A stretch of 7,814 nucleotides of DNA from Anaerolineales bacterium. GTDB lineage: Bacteria; Chloroflexota; Anaerolineae; Anaerolineales; E44-bin32. How positions within the stretch are numbered: position 1 is the first letter of the stretch; each line of letters begins with the position of its first letter. The stretch spans positions 1 to 7,814 of the forward strand of contig JAGLGG010000244.1 in NCBI GenBank assembly GCA_023144145.1, written 5' to 3'. The notes below the pieces were generated by a model. It did not search any database. It was not told where the DNA came from and worked only from the letters and a program-made list of their open reading frames with translations. Position numbers and translations under genes: made by a program. Below are positions 6,034 through 7,814 of the stretch, in pieces.

Positions 6034-7751
6034 CAAGGTGATCTCCAAGGCGTGAATTGCTTAAGAATGGAGCCGCCGATGAACTCTCGCATGATAGAGT
6101 TGTCAGGAATCAATTCTGGATCAATGGGTAATATCCATTCGAGAAACGTCAGCAAGCGCTTGGCCTCAATATGTTCTGCTCTTCGATATGGGACTTGCCG
6201 TAACAATGGCTCGGCAAGAGGCCCAAGAGCAGACGCTTCATAGACAAGTGCCGAGTTGAACATTGTATCCGCGTTTTCTTGATATGGAAAAATATACATC
6301 TTCTCACCTCTGCGGACCGATTCCCAGCGGCGGATAGTTTCCATTGCAGTGTACCCCCGCTGCGTTGCGTCACGGACAATTCTTCTTAACAGCCGCGTGT
6401 CGGTCGTAGAGACACGATTAAATCGATCAAGATTCAATTGGGTAAGTGCAGATACATAAATTCGAAAGGTTTGATCAGAAGGTATCTGAGGAAGGAGCTC
6501 TGGGTTCAACCCGTGGATTCCTTCAAAGATGATAATTTCTCCCTCGTGAAGTTCGACCCTGTCACCCTCTTCTTGTTTGCCAGTCATGAAGTCGTATTTC
6601 GGCAATTGGACCGTTTCACCTTTGATCAGTTGAAGCAGATCGTGATTGAGCCTATCAACATCGAGTGCCTCAAGGGACTCGAAATCGTATTCGCCCGCTT
6701 CATCCCGCGGGGTCAATTCACGATCGATAAAGAAATTGTCCATTTCGATTGGGATTGGGCTCAATCCGAGGGCCAGCAACTGGATCGAAAGTCTCTTGGA
6801 GAAAGTTGTCTTCCCAGAGGAGGATGGTCCAGCGACCAAGACCACCCGCAGCTGATCACGCTTCTCGTAGATTTGTGCGGCGATCTCGGCAATCCGCCGT
6901 TCGTGTAATGCTTCTGATACCAAAATTACTTTTCTCGACATGCCGCTGTCTATTGCATCGTTTAATGCTCCCACGCTGGAGATTCCTAATGCCGTAAGCC
7001 AATCTCCGTAAAGTCGAAAGGTTGTTAGCAGAGTGGGGTACTGAGGAGGATCCTGGAGGTGAATCGGTCGATGGCGCCTCGGAAAACAAAGTGTAAAACC
7101 ATCAACGGTTTTCGCCAGACGAAACCATTTCAAATAACGCGTGCTTGGCACCATGTAGCCGTGAAAGTAATCTTGCATCCCCCCCATAGCATAAAGAACC
7201 AGATGTGGCTTTCGGCGATGGGCGAGCAAGCGCACTTTGTCGGTGTACCCTTTCGCTTTGAAGTAATCGATGGCGGTCTTCAATGGGACTTTCATCTTTG
7301 CAAATGGGACATCCTGCTCAACGATTTCCTTCATTCTGTGCTCAAGACTGGTGAGCTCCTGCTCGCTAAGGGGTGATCGATCCGCAACTCGACAGAAATA
7401 GCCCCCCGAAGATACCGAATGATCGACATATAATTTGACACCAGGGAACAGTTCATCGAAAGCAGCCGAAAGCAGGAAGGTGAGGGAACGACGGTATATG
7501 CGCATTCCATCCGACTCTGCCATCGTCACTGGCTGCACCTCGACATCCGTCAATATCGAGTAGGTCAGCTCACGGAGTTCCCAATTAACAATTGCACCAA
7601 CTATTGGCGCCTCGACATCCGTCAGCTCTTTAAAGAACTCATCAAGCTGGGTTCCCCGTGCACCTTCAAGAACCCGGCCATCAGGAAGATGGACTTGAAC
7701 GGTATCTCGCGCCGGGACTTCTGCGATGGATTTAACCGTGTTTTCCTTCAT
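6033..7751 (-). CDS. Nucleoside (uridine) kinase with N-terminal TGS and ThrRS-like second domain
   Basis: This 572-residue cytoplasmic protein fuses three parts. Residues about 16-75 are a TGS-like ubiquitin-fold domain (VQVHLPDGRVLEG). Residues about 80-215 resemble the second, editing-type domain of threonyl-tRNA synthetase. Residues about 300-520 are a uridine-kinase/PRK-like P-loop kinase: Walker A GPSSSGKTT (308-316), catalytic D338 in EMDNFF, YDFESLEALD (355-364), FEGIHGLNP (409-417) and the basic RRIVRD block (456-461). The expected reaction is ATP-dependent 5'-phosphorylation of uridine/cytidine or another nucleoside; family members with this fusion are known in several phyla. In the ThrRS-like part the four editing residues are replaced (R88, F92, F196, M200 for two His, Cys and His), so aminoacyl-tRNA editing is unlikely. 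The start at 7751 has a GGAG ribosome site (7762-7765) at 10-nt spacing, and a possible -10 TAGAAT lies at 7772-7777. Exact substrate is not determinable. Confidence 0.92.
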   Translation of the reverse strand: MKENTVKSIAEVPARDTVQVHLPDGRVLEGARGTQLDEFFKELTDVEAPIVGAIVNWELRELTYSILTDVEVQPVTMAESDGMRIYRRSLTFLLSAAFDELFPGVKLYVDHSVSSGGYFCRVADRSPLSEQELTSLEHRMKEIVEQDVPFAKMKVPLKTAIDYFKAKGYTDKVRLLAHRRKPHLVLYAMGGMQDYFHGYMVPSTRYLKWFRLAKTVDGFTLCFPRRHRPIHLQDPPQYPTLLTTFRLYGDWLTALGISSVGALNDAIDSGMSRKVILVSEALHERRIAEIAAQIYEKRDQLRVVLVAGPSSSGKTTFSKRLSIQLLALGLSPIPIEMDNFFIDRELTPRDEAGEYDFESLEALDVDRLNHDLLQLIKGETVQLPKYDFMTGKQEEGDRVELHEGEIIIFEGIHGLNPELLPQIPSDQTFRIYVSALTQLNLDRFNRVSTTDTRLLRRIVRDATQRGYTAMETIRRWESVRRGEKMYIFPYQENADTMFNSALVYEASALGPLAEPLLRQVPYRRAEHIEAKRLLTFLEWILPIDPELIPDNSIMREFIGGSILKQFTPWRSP

Positions 7752-7761
7752 CGAACATAAA

Positions 7762-7765
7762 CTCC
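7762..7765 (-). promoter_or_regulatory. Ribosome binding site of the nucleoside kinase gene
   Basis: GGAG read on the - strand, 10 nt before the ATG at 7751. The spacing is slightly long. It is the clearest SD sequence at a gene start in this window and supports the chosen start. An out-of-frame ATG (7755-7757) lies between it and the start codon. Confidence 0.5.
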
Positions 7766-7814
7766 AAATCGATTCTACCCCAGAAGTATGCGTGCACGAT
7801 ATCTACCCTAAGTC

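Noticed and set aside
6438..6908. 156-codon open frame on the + strand
   Set aside because: It lies wholly antisense to the nucleoside kinase P-loop region, which has clear motifs; no domain or ribosome site supports it.

Overview
The window reads as a chromosomal segment of a bacterium that is probably a member of the Chloroflexota, most likely class Anaerolineae. This is inference from gene style. The signs are S-layer-homology (SLH) repeats carrying a pair of cysteines, a PknB-like kinase with a Thr/Pro-rich outer tail, and a nucleoside kinase with an N-terminal TGS/ThrRS-like part. No 16S or other marker gene is present. Five protein genes are supported. No tRNA, rRNA, CRISPR array or transposase gene was seen.

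Left part (1-2653, + strand): the 3' end of a surface protein (1-279) is followed by a good intrinsic terminator (304-334). Next comes a complete secreted right-handed beta-helix protein of the pectate-lyase-3 type (527-2653). Both end in the same kind of Cys-paired SLH module, so they look like paralogous wall-attached proteins. The spacer between them holds a perfect 10-bp inverted repeat and a candidate promoter.

Middle part (2654-4267): a 345-bp spacer contains a 78-nt, nearly fully self-complementary hairpin element (2745-2822) whose arms are themselves palindromic. A cation diffusion facilitator (CDF) metal exporter follows (2999-3898). It appears to be transcribed from an extended -10 box directly before its ATG, which would give a leaderless mRNA. 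A 369-bp spacer with no gene separates it from the convergent kinase gene.

Right part (4268-7751, - strand): a membrane Ser/Thr protein kinase (4268-5707) lies downstream of a TGS/ThrRS-like/uridine-kinase fusion (6033-7751). They share a strand but are 325 bp apart, and the kinase has its own candidate promoter, so they are probably separate units.

The genes do not form one obvious pathway. They cover cell-surface display, metal efflux, signalling and nucleotide salvage. The points most worth a second look are the 78-nt hairpin, the unusual CDF metal-site residues, the loss of all four editing-site residues in the ThrRS-like domain, and the sensor-less tail of the kinase. I did not find convincing evidence of a wholly new multi-gene system.
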